From Hygrocybe punicea (taxonomy: Eukaryota; Basidiomycota; Agaricomycetes; Agaricales; Hygrophoraceae), in assembly GCA_963556145.1 (NCBI GenBank), contig OY744471.1, forward strand, positions 5,263,590 through 5,327,589: a DNA stretch of 64,000 bases. The letters are read 5' to 3'. Each line of letters starts with the position of its first letter. The stretch's first letter is position 1. The notes beneath the pieces were generated by a model that did not search any database, was not told the DNA's origin, and was given only the letters and a program-made list of their open reading frames with translations. The position numbers were made by a program, and so were the translations under genes. Of the stretch, positions 48,331 to 58,042 are shown one piece after another.

Positions 48331-49089
48331 AAGGGCCGATTACCAGTTACCAGCTCTCATTCTTCATATTGGACTAATAAAAAACCATGGGCCTTCCCCA
48401 CCAGCCATGCTCGCCAGTGGCAGAACTTCAACTTACAGAGTCTCAGCTGCTTTCACCTAGGATGAGAGATAAGACAAGTGAAAGTTTCGAGATCATGAGG
48501 GATACCTGATGAACTTGGCGAGATCATTATCCGAATTTTCACTGTAGCTATGATTAGGCGCAATACCTCGGATCGGAAATGGTACGAGAGAGAGGATCAG
48601 GTACGCTCACCCCATTTCTGATCTGAATATGTTTTCTTCATTTCAACTAGGGTCGTGACTATGTCAAAGGATTCTTGTTTCGCAGCAATTGTTTCATCCT
48701 TCTCTTCAATCCTTTTATTCATTTCTTCAATCTTTGCCATGATCGTATTATTAAGCGAACGGACAGACACCAAGTACCAATTGACGACCTGATCAGAATA
48801 ACAAGATTAACAAGGTTCAATAGGCATCTCGAATACCCATACCATCGTAAGGACAAGGTTGACAGCCTTGGCTTGACAATGGCGGGCTCAGATCTAGTAG
48901 AAAATCTGAAACTGCCAAGCATGCAGACTGAATGATCAGCTCACCTGATGGATAAACTATTGCAAAGATATCAACTGAGATTCCCGTAGTGGTACCAAGT
49001 GAGCTCTCGGTAAGATGGCTAATAATGAGGTCCATGGTGCTAGTGAATTCCTTCAATGTAGTGGTTGCTCAGGCTGACGATGCTTAGAG

Positions 49090-50800
49090 TCACATGTTAT
49101 CACATGGACTTATCATTGAACATTGAACGTACATATTGAATAGTCCACTCCCAGTTGTGAGAGAACCAGGGGGATTTGCTTGTGAACCCATTGCCAAGTC
49201 CTGCATATCAGCGTGAGCCACTGCATGATTGTGAGCAGTGAGGAATGTGGTGAGGTGGCATCTTGGGTGTTCTGGTAGAACTTGCGTAGCATAGGGCGGC
49301 TTGCATTCACTGGGGGGTGTGGGGGCATGTTCAACACTAGTGAACGTTTGAACATACTGACATAAATAATTGATGGGCCGACGATGGCACAAGTAATCGA
49401 TCAAGTTTAATCAACAGAAACTACAATAATCAATATTAACCTATTCCAAATCAGGGACTTCCCACTGGGATTGAACGTTGAACATTGAACGAGTGGCAAC
49501 CGTGGTGAGGTTTCACGTGTACCTCGCTTTACTCAACCTCAATTCTGGTCATCTAGTCTTCAATGGTGATATAAGTTCCGAATTGTCGCATCCAGACTTT
49601 GACATGGGAAGGAATTTATCCTCCCCTTCTTTTGCTCTCAGAATGATCTTCCATTCTAAGAGCCACTCGTTGGGTTCATCGTTTGCACACCAGCTTTTTC
49701 TGCCAGCTTCTTGGGATGGCTGTTGATCAACATTCAACGTTGATCCATTGTTTCGCGGTGCCATTCACCGATGTTCGCTTGGAGTCTGGATAGCGTGGAT
49801 GAGTAATTTACAGGTGTGCCCACCCTTTTTTCGTACTAAACCTGGCATTTGGTTCTCCATTTAGTGTGCAACAGTCTTCAACGAGTTTGCCTGGACGTAC
49901 ATGTACATTCACACCTCGCAAAGGCTTTCTCAAACCATCTTCACCTCTTCACCATCCTCACCCAAATGCCTCTCCTAGCCGCCTCCCTGTGCAACCACTC
50001 TTTCTACCATACTTGCTTACAGTCCGTGCTCCATCCAGCTTGCGGTATACTTGAGGAAGTCAGGATGAGGTTACGACAAGTTTTTCAGTGTACGTCTACG
50101 CTCACCAGCTCTTGCTCCTGCATGACCAGTCGTTTCTTTGATCATCCATGCTGATATTGATATTACCACTTGGACCTAGTTCTCACACTTGTTTACAACC
50201 TCTTTCTTGTGCGGCCTGGCCATGAATTTTTCAGCAAGCGTAAACGTTCATTTACACTCACTAAGGCCTGCTCCTTTTCTCACTGTCACACCAGAGCATT
50301 GGGAAAATTCACTTGCCTTTGAGGTACCAGGTTCGTGTGTTGCAGGCCATCCATGTATCTCTCTTTTTTCATTTGAGAGTTGGTTCCCTCCTCACCGACT
50401 AGATACGGCTTGTGGTCTGGATGACAGATAAGGTGAATGCAGGATGTCAATCGTTAAAGACTCAGAAAATCAATGTGATTTAATTCTACGAAGATAACTT
50501 CTCAAATTACAACAGGTTGTGGTGGGTGACCATTCTTCTTGTATTCTTCTCAAGATGCTTTCTCAAACGCACATCCAGATATCCACCTGGATCTGCACCC
50601 GCTCAAGGAGAAGTTCAATGCTTCCACTGCCTGTCGTCTCACCCTTCATGTTGATCTCATTTTCACTTTTGCTGCAGTGGTTGATCGGGTGCCAAAGATA
50701 GATAAGTGTAGGGAACTGAGTGAGGATGCTCCAGCCATCTGACAATGTTGCAGGTGTCATTCAGGCAGAATTGAATGTATAACAAATGTGGCATGAATAC
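49090..50800. other. Weak coding remnants, no supported gene
   Basis: On the minus strand 49764-49549 reads DEPNEWLLEWKIILRAKEGE and may be an N-terminal exon of a lost NLR-type gene. 49849-50760 has open frames without recognisable domains. Confidence 0.35.
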
Positions 50801-50809
50801 AAACAATGT

Positions 50810-51861
50810 CTACAGATGAGTACTTAGTGTATCTAGCCAGCCCACCAACACATTTGCAAACTCATCCATCACCTGCATGCTATGTGTTGGGTTTATCTTT
50901 GAGTAGAGGCACATGCCAATGCCTCTTTCTACTTCATTGACAAAATAGGACAGGTGTCCTGTTTCATCATGCATGACAGCAACATCTACTTGAGCAAGCT
51001 GCTCAAGACTAGACATTGAGCGGTGTAGAGGTGGGACGGACTCGGGGGAGGGACTCAAGGGACTCGGGAGAGGCTCAGGTCAACAGAACATGGATGTATC
51101 AAGCTGAGGAGTGCTACCACAGGAACTGCTATCTAAGGAAACCAACCGTGGGAGCCTCTGTCACGTGATCCACTACTACAGCGGTGACGGCGTTTCCCCA
51201 GATTAATCAGCTGGGTCAGGGTGGTGTGAACAAAGTTGTGCAATTCGGTTAGTCCAGCTTGCTGCTCATCAATCCTCCCACCCTCACGATGTAAGACACC
51301 ATAGGCAGTGTGTCCCTCTGCCATTCTTATCCTAATAGCCAGTTAGTTCAATCATTTGCCCTAGAATAGTGACTCACTCCATTTCTCGTAGTGTATAGTG
51401 ACTTTCAATTATTGCCAGGTCCCACCGGTTTTCTACATCAGGAGTGGTGGAGATTGTGTGAAGGATGCACCCACCAACAACAAAAACCCTGATCTCCCTG
51501 AGCAAGGCAAGCTCAGGGACCAGGGTCTGGCTGAGCCAGCGGTAATCCATCTTTTCTCGGAATTTCTTAAGAAATTTGTTTGTGAGTTGATCACTTCGAA
51601 AAACATGGTTACCACAATCGCTGCCCTCTCATTTCAGATTGGTAGAGTCCACGATACCCTTTAGAGTGGAAAGAATGCTGGTGGAGGGACGAGGAGTGCA
51701 GGTGGTGGTGACGGCAATATAATTGAGGTCCTGGATGACTTTGTACTTGAAAGATGCATTCCGTACCTCTTCCACAGATGGCCATACATGGGTGATACCT
51801 GATAGCCACAAGAGACTTTGTATGTAGTTGGGTGCCTGGTCAAAAAGACCATACACCTCAT
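50810..51861 (-). pseudogene. Broken ATP-grasp-like paralogue
   Basis: It aligns block by block with the gene at 3028-4850. NEVYGLFDQAPNYIQSLLWL and DLNYIAVTTT precede STNLK*EGSDCGNHVF (compare IVLKRTHSDTGHHVL); then YRWLSQTLVPELALLREIRV with FVVGGCILHT (compare RWFGQTYIEPLSKMGEWRVF with LVGGKVVYT), a DLAIIESHYTLREME block (compare DIVSSFYTLDEL), and finally VDVAVMHDETGHLSYFVNEV (compare MDISLIVDSKTDTVSYFVNE). The stop in K*EG (51629-51631, TGA) sits where Arg is expected. A frame break separates the last exon. The metal-binding NEVE is kept, so decay is recent or partial. Confidence 0.7.
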
Positions 51862-52097
51862 TTCTGAAGCAATGAGAATAGAGAACTAGAGTAAAAATTT
51901 GGGCACATACGTTAAATCCACCATGAGATCAGCACCTTCATACACAAGGTTGAATTGGCAAACTTTTTTATTGCTGCATCTTGATCACCCAGCACCAAGT
52001 CACGATATTCTGGCCATCCAATCAACTCTACATCCAGTCGTTGATGGAAATTGGCTCAGATGGCCATTAGGAGCTACGTACTGGGTCAGTAGCAGAT

Positions 52098-52511
52098 TTA
52101 GTACATAATGTGGCTTACTATTTCTGATAAAAAGACATTGACATGGCCACCTCCAGAAGGGGCTTGATTGGGTTGGAGGGGGCGTTTATCAAGATAAATG
52201 TGTCCTCGACAGGACTTGTCGCCAAGACAACGGTTGACAGTGTTGCAAGGAAGGTTGATCTCAGCCCAGTCAACAAAACCATCATTGCTGAGTTCATCTC
52301 TTGTTCTTGAATGTGATGGCTCAAGTGCGAACAGGACCCGGTAATGGGAAGAGATGGGTGGCAGTGGGTGAGGTGATGGTGGGACAGAGGACTCGCTTGG
52401 ATTGAGGCTAGAAGATTGTTCATCATTGCAAGTATTCTTACAAGAGTTGGCAGGGCATTTCTCTGAAATGAAATAGGTCTTTCTGAGCATATGCATTGAA
52501 TAGTAAATCAT
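52098..52511 (-). CDS. Hypothetical ORF, possible 5' part of the ATP-grasp paralogue
   Basis: It encodes a 137-codon frame with CPANSCKNTCNDEQSSSLNP, a Pro/His/Ser linker, and RDELSNDGFVDWAEINLPCN followed by TVNRCLGDKSCRGHIYLD. The Cys pairs recall the Cys-rich N-terminus of the ATP-grasp gene at 3 kb, but the sequences do not align clearly. Same strand and upstream of the paralogue, so it could be its first exons. Not recognised otherwise. Confidence 0.3.
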   Translation of the reverse strand: MIYYSMHMLRKTYFISEKCPANSCKNTCNDEQSSSLNPSESSVPPSPHPLPPISSHYRVLFALEPSHSRTRDELSNDGFVDWAEINLPCNTVNRCLGDKSCRGHIYLDKRPLQPNQAPSGGGHVNVFLSEIVSHIMY

Positions 52512-52530
52512 ACGTACCTTTCAGGTTACA

Positions 52531-53030
52531 ATTATATATACTCTTTTCTAAATAAGTTGGGCTAGGCTAGTGGCGGACTAGCCATCGATGTAGATTTATA
52601 ACCCCAACCAGTGTGTATCCACATGCCTGTGATGGATCGACATTATCTATACTGTTTTCTAAATAAGTTGGGCTAGGCTAGTGTCAGACTAGCAATCAAT
52701 GTAAACCAAACAGTCTGTATCTACATGCCTGCAATGGATCAACATTGTGCAGACTATGGTGCACACATCGAGGATGCTCGTACTAGACATGATCTTGTTG
52801 TCGTCCGTGTGAGTCAATTGTATTGTATGTGCCATGGATTGAGCATGTTTGTTGTGCGTGATCAAGTGAGACAAGATAGTGGATAATACAGGTGATCATA
52901 AGGACTCAGAGGACCTATCATGTAAGGTATTGAACAGTGTGATGCCAATATAGTACTGAGACCACTACATGAAGAGTTAACTATTTAAACGTGGATTGGG
53001 CAGACTGCACATCAAGCACACTCAATGTGC
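52531..53030. repeat. Dispersed repeat, copies 3 and 4
   Basis: Two copies in tandem start at 52531 and 52642 (CTAAATAAGTTGGGCTAGGC). The second continues with homology to 35022-35400, including an ATGGTGCACACATCGAGGAT-type block. Confidence 0.8.
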
Positions 53031-53059
53031 ATGTCAATCAGAGTCATTCCATCTATGGA

Positions 53060-53330
53060 CGATTGTGTTCGATGCACAGACTGAACACACTCTGTCTGCA
53101 CATCGAGCGTACTCCATCCATGCATCAAGCACACTTGGTCTGCGCATTGAGCACACTCAGTCCACCCATTGAGCATACTCCATCTGCATATCGAGCAAAC
53201 TCCATCCGCGCATCAAGCAAACTCCATCCGCGCATCAAGCACACTCAGTCTGTGCATCAAGCACACTCAGTCTGTGCATCAAGCACACTCAGTCCGCGCA
53301 TCGAGCACACTCGGTCCACAACTCGAACAC
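53060..53330. repeat. 22-bp minisatellite
   Basis: Units such as TCTGTGCATCAAGCACACTC (plus AG) repeat about ten times with a period near 22 bp. Two identical neighbours lie at about 53249-53292. Confidence 0.85.
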
Positions 53331-53406
53331 TTGTTTATCATTTGATGTCATGCATTTGACATCATGATGACACAGGTTGAAGCATGTGCGCCGTTCAAGC
53401 ATGCTT

Positions 53407-53627
53407 GATCCGTGTAACCCTATTGTGGGGATGATCCCGTGGGTTTTCTGGTCATTTTGAGCCCCAGATCATTCAAAACCATCAAGTATTGAGCTGAATA
53501 TGCTCAAAACACTTGACTCAAGCATTGTGGGCATATCCAGCTCAATACTTGATGGTTTTGAATGATCTGGGGCTCAAAATGACCAGAACACCCACGGGAT
53601 CATCCCCACAATAAGGTAACGCGGATC
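53407..53627. mobile_element. 221-bp hairpin element
   Basis: The left arm (53407 to about 53497) and right arm (about 53530 to 53627) are nearly perfect inverted copies, containing TCATTTTGAGCCCCAGATCA and its reverse complement; the loop is about 25-30 bp. The ends read GATCCGTGTAACC and GGTAACGCGGATC. No coding capacity. Confidence 0.9.
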
Positions 53628-54889
53628 GAGCATGCTCGATGTGCATACTCTTATGTTCTTGTTACAGCACACACTATGCTCCACAAATTGAGCATGCTCG
53701 GATGGTGGACTGTCTGGGTAGACTCATTGACATTGTATTGAAGATTCTGGGTGCACTGACATATAACATAAGTGTAAGTTGAATCTGTTCTGATGCGCGG
53801 ATCGAGCATGCTCAATGTGCGTGCTCAAGTGTGATGAGGTTATCATTATGTGTGACTAACAGGACACTCAGTGAAAGCATCAGATCCATCTACATATTGT
53901 GTTTGCATGTTTAACCTGGTGACTGCTGTCTATTACTGATGGATGAGTCTGACTTTGTAGATTAGATGAATATTGCGTGGATGGAGTACACTCAATCTGC
54001 GGAACCATCACAATCATTTGGTGTTGGTGGCCCTGTACATGCTGCTTACAACTGTGAGGTTGTGAGTTTCTTGGTGGACTGGATCACGGAGAAGACGTGG
54101 TCGCATGATGGACAGAAAGAGATTGACAACTCAATCATGTCGCAATTACATTAGCTTGTGCATAGCCATGAAGATTTTGTGCAACTCCTGCTGCTCACAC
54201 AATTGATGATCATCAGTATCTTGGATGGCCTTAGGGTGATGTCCACAGCACTACAGAAAGTATGCAAGATATGCTTTGAATGTGTCATCAGAGGTCTGTG
54301 TGTGCTGCATGATGGATGTAGAGTCTGAGCCTGTGAAGGTTGTGCAATCTGAGCAGGCTTTAAGTATAGAGGCTGAGTCCGATACAATGTACCTTGCACA
54401 ATCCAAGTATGCTCAAATTGTGGAGGTAAAGTCTGAGACTGTAGTCTGAGCCTGTGTGGTGTGTGATCTGAGCATGCTCAATTCATGTAAGTAAATGTCC
54501 TGGAGCTGCATACTGAGCATGCTCAAACCATGCAACACCAACATCATGAGAGCAACTTTGAGATGTTGGACATTATCATCCAATGTTGTCAGTCTTGTTC
54601 CACCTGACTATGGATACCTACTGATCGGTTTGCCCATAGTCATCAACCTGACCACCAGCTGAAGTTTATCATACTCTACAGATCGAGTATACTCGAACCA
54701 CGCAGCTTAACTTTAAATTGTGGCAGGCACCCCAGAAGATATCAGCATGACACCTGAGCATGACTTGCTGCCATCCAAGCATGCTTGATCTGGACAACTC
54801 TTGAATTGATCATTCATATGCATAATGCCCACCCAGGTCAATGTTTCTGATGACCTGTTCAATCCTGACTTGGACAGTCAGTAGGGAAA

Positions 54890-55200
54890 TACAGGGGTAA
54901 TCCCAGGATACATTTGTCTGTATCTGTACTCGTACTCCCCACAGATACAAATACAATATCCATGGATTTTACCCACGGATTCCTGATCAAAATGAGCCTG
55001 AGATCACCCGAAATGGTCAAGAATTGACTGAGATAGAGTCCAATCAATTTTTAGTCTCTATCTCAGTCAATTCTTGACTGTTTCAGATGATCTTAGGCTC
55101 ATTTTGAAGCCCATGGGTATGGGAATCTGTATCCGTACTCATACTCTCATGAGTACGGATACCTGCGAATCAGGAATTACCCTTATCCCTGCATTTGCCT
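54890..55200. mobile_element. About 310-bp foldback element
   Basis: The inner arms are near-perfect (GTCAAGAATTGACTGAGATA and its complement around 55018-55077); the outer arms are more diverged but keep ATGAGCCTGAGATCA-type and GTACTCGTACTC blocks and a GGGTAAT end. A second hairpin inside the right outer arm (CATGAGTACGGATA) is visible. Confidence 0.8.
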
Positions 55201-56140
55201 AACAGTGAGTGTTCTTTATACTACCACAATTTGAGTGTGCTCAATCTCTGCTAGACCTGACACTTGTTGTAGATGCTGCTCACCTGGTGACCCCCATCTG
55301 TGACATGGATGATGGTGAGTCATCATTGCAACTCAATAGACACCCTGTCATATTGATTACATTTGAGGTGAACACACTGACTCCATTCTGGGTCGTATTT
55401 GAGATATGCTACCAAACAGTCACCTGAAACCTACCATTCACAGAGTTTTCACCTGAAATGCAGCACAAACTAAGGTCCAAAGGTACACGTTCATTAATAT
55501 GTCACTTCCTAGGGTTGAAGTTAACTGACAATGCATGGATCAAGCATGCAACATAACATGACCATACAGTATGTCATTGAGGTAAAATATCTCGATGTAG
55601 CATCCATGCAGTTAGAGCATGCTCAATCTGCACGATCTGAAGTGTTTGCCAGATTCTTTTGCCAAATACCTCATACTGGTATAACTTCTACAATCATCTG
55701 ACGTGGATCACCACAGTAAACTCATGACACCACATGAAGCCCACCACTCACATTGTTCAATCCACCTTCATACTCATGTTTGCTCACTCATTGCAAAATT
55801 ATATAGTACTTTTCTAAGGGTAGCCTTATCATTAGATCACAAAAGTTTCAGTGATGCAGGTACTCATCTCAAAGCTTTTCAAGCAATATTATGACACTGA
55901 ATTCTCAGTCTCAATTGTTTGTTGAGTGTTGACAACCACATGCTGCATGGCTCAACAGAACAGCACTGATTACTACTCCAATGAAATGGAATTAATAATT
56001 TTTATGGCTCTATTTACATCAAACACTAGTTCCAAAAATTCACAAAAATTCACAAAAATTCACCCTGATTCTTGAAATAATTCATAACCTCAGTAGTGTT
56101 AACATTTTGAAATTCTGTCAAGCAGTTGTTAAGCAATGGA

Positions 56141-56176
56141 GGTTAAACCCTAACCCTACATCTAAACCCTAACCTC
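56141..56176. repeat. Short interstitial telomere-like repeats
   Basis: AAACCCTAACCCTA and AAACCCTAACC occur within 35 bp, and AGGGTTA near 56207. CCCTAA/TTAGGG is the common fungal telomere repeat. The tract is very short. Confidence 0.5.
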
Positions 56177-56187
56177 CTACCAGGATA

Positions 56188-56882
56188 ATGATTAGCACAC
56201 AGCCTAGGGTTAAGATCATTCTTGTTTTCAGGAAAAGTTTTAATTTGGTGAATGGTAAAAAAGATAGGGCAAGAAATCAAAGTTATGGATGGAAAAGGAT
56301 AAATGAACATGGGTCCAGGTTTCAAGTCATGGCACAGGTTGACAAGCTGTGGGAACAAGTCGTCGGGTACTGCAGTGAAGCGATGTCATGCAAACAATAT
56401 ATGATAGGGGTTGGGTCACTGTTTGGGAAGTCGTATGGTCTGTGGTTGAAGTCTGAAAGAATGTGCTTTGGTGATGATCGGATTGGAAGGACCAGTGAAA
56501 TGTCTTGTGATCAAGGATTGTTCAGGGCATGCATGCAGGTGAGGAATGTCGTTGGATTGTCAGGGAGGATAATGGTCGGCACAGAATACAAAAGTGGAAA
56601 CCATATATCTGGGAATGGTAATTGTCAATTACATGTCAGTATACTGTCGAGGCGGATGTCGGTTTCATCAATGAAGGAAGGTTGCCTTTTCCAGAGGCAA
56701 ATCATGACGATGTAGAAACCGATCAGGAAGGTGATCGCTATGGCACCAAAGATCATTATGGTTATGGACTGTTTGGTGAGCATAGCCATTGTGCGTCAAT
56801 TTGGGAAGACAGTATGTCATACAGTGAAGACAATGAAAGTGACGTCCATTGGCAAGGCAACTATTTGGATACAGCAAGGTAA
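56188..56882 (+). other. Unassigned open frames
   Basis: Two overlapping plus-strand frames (56188-56715 and 56622-56882) have text such as VMAQVDKLWEQVVGYCSEAM and LFGKSYGLWLKSERMCFGDD, then an acidic end VETDQEGDRYGTKDHYGYG. They may be a frameshifted gene; family unknown. Confidence 0.3.
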
Positions 56883-57089
56883 TGTGGGGATGTCTCCATG
56901 GTCGGTCTGGATTGTTCTAGACAAAAGGATAAAAAGAGAACAAGAACAAGAATAAACAATGATGTCCAAAAGAAGACAAAAGGCAAAGGGGGACAAAAAA
57001 GGAAGGTGTGGTAAAGCAGAATTGTTATGGTGGGTAACGGAGTCAGAATTGGAGTTGCGGAGTTGTAAAATATAACATCCATCATTGTC

Positions 57090-57350
57090 ACGCCAACCCT
57101 GATACTTTTGAAGAAATGGCTCTTCAAGCCAGTCATAGCACTCGATGCCAGCACTCCAGAATGGCTTCATCTTACACACTGTGTGTAATGAATGTGGATC
57201 CTGTCAAGGGTGCTCATGAAGAATGTCGCGATTTCCAAGGAGGAATTTGTAGAGAGGCCTATCGCGTGGGTTGATGACATTGTACACTGTATCGGAGCAG
57301 TCATAAGCATAACATATCTTCATCCCACAGGCTGGTGTTTGCTTGATATC
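57090..57350 (-). pseudogene. CR-effector C-terminal relic (E)
   Basis: Minus-strand text AYDCSDTVYNVI, LYKFLLGNRDILHEHP and KMKPFWSAGIECYDWLEE aligns with the C-terminus of gene B (AYGCSPTVYRGI, FALLLRSRDFLGEHARG, KMKPFWSRGANCYHWIDC). A stop follows HEHP. The rest of the gene is absent. It lies about 700 bp beyond the 3' end of gene D. Confidence 0.75.
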
Positions 57351-57519
57351 AACATGGTTATAATGCATGGAAGAGAGTGGCAGTCCCCGAGAAGCTTGGA
57401 AAGGTTACACATAATTGTCCCAGGTACATTCTTCATATCTTCATAGGTGGTGCTGGTCTTTCAGTTTGCTATGGCCTCACAGACACACTCCATGTATTAT
57501 CTAGTGTCATGTCTTATTA

Positions 57520-57731
57520 CACAGCGTGCAAAATAAGATTTGAGCTTTGTACAAATACATTGCTAATACATTACAAATTTGAATTTGGGAATCTTCAAAT
57601 CCTTTAACCATATGGAGTACCGGCATCTCAGTACCCAATAAGGTGAAAGAATTTGTAGACTCTCAAATTCAAAATTTGTAATGTATTAGTAATGTATTTG
57701 TATCATGCTAAATCTTATTTTGTGCACTGTG
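57520..57731. mobile_element. 212-bp MITE with TTATTA flanks
   Basis: The inverted ends CACAGCGTGCAAAATAAGAT and their complement, ending GTGCACTGTG, extend inward through an AATACATTACAAATTTGAAT block, leaving a roughly 50-bp centre. Both sides are flanked by TTATTA (57514-57519 and 57732-57737). Confidence 0.85.
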
Positions 57732-58042
57732 TTATTAGAAATATGAGTGTGAAGGAGGCCAAATCGAGTCAGCCTGAGATTGCAAGCAGCTAACATGAAA
57801 GCACACACATCAAGAAAGTAAGGGAGATAGAGGCACATTTTTCTGAATGCAGTGTTTAAGGTTCAAATATTTTATATCTCCTTTACTGTAAGTTTAATTC
57901 TGCGCACTGAAGTCCAGATCCTCCTCACGACCTTTCGCCGGACTATATTTCTCCCTTACACTATTCAGGTCGTGTTCACATTTGTCGGTGCCTAACAATG
58001 CCAACCCAGTGAGGAAATTAACTGGATTCCTGTCTGCGGAAC

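Noticed and set aside
49113..49355. Minus-strand frames as a complete gene
   Set aside because: No start, domain or splice pattern was consistent; at most a remnant of the N-terminal part of the WD40 gene.
53060..53330. CRISPR-like array
   Set aside because: The 22-bp units are contiguous without unique spacers and the host is eukaryotic.
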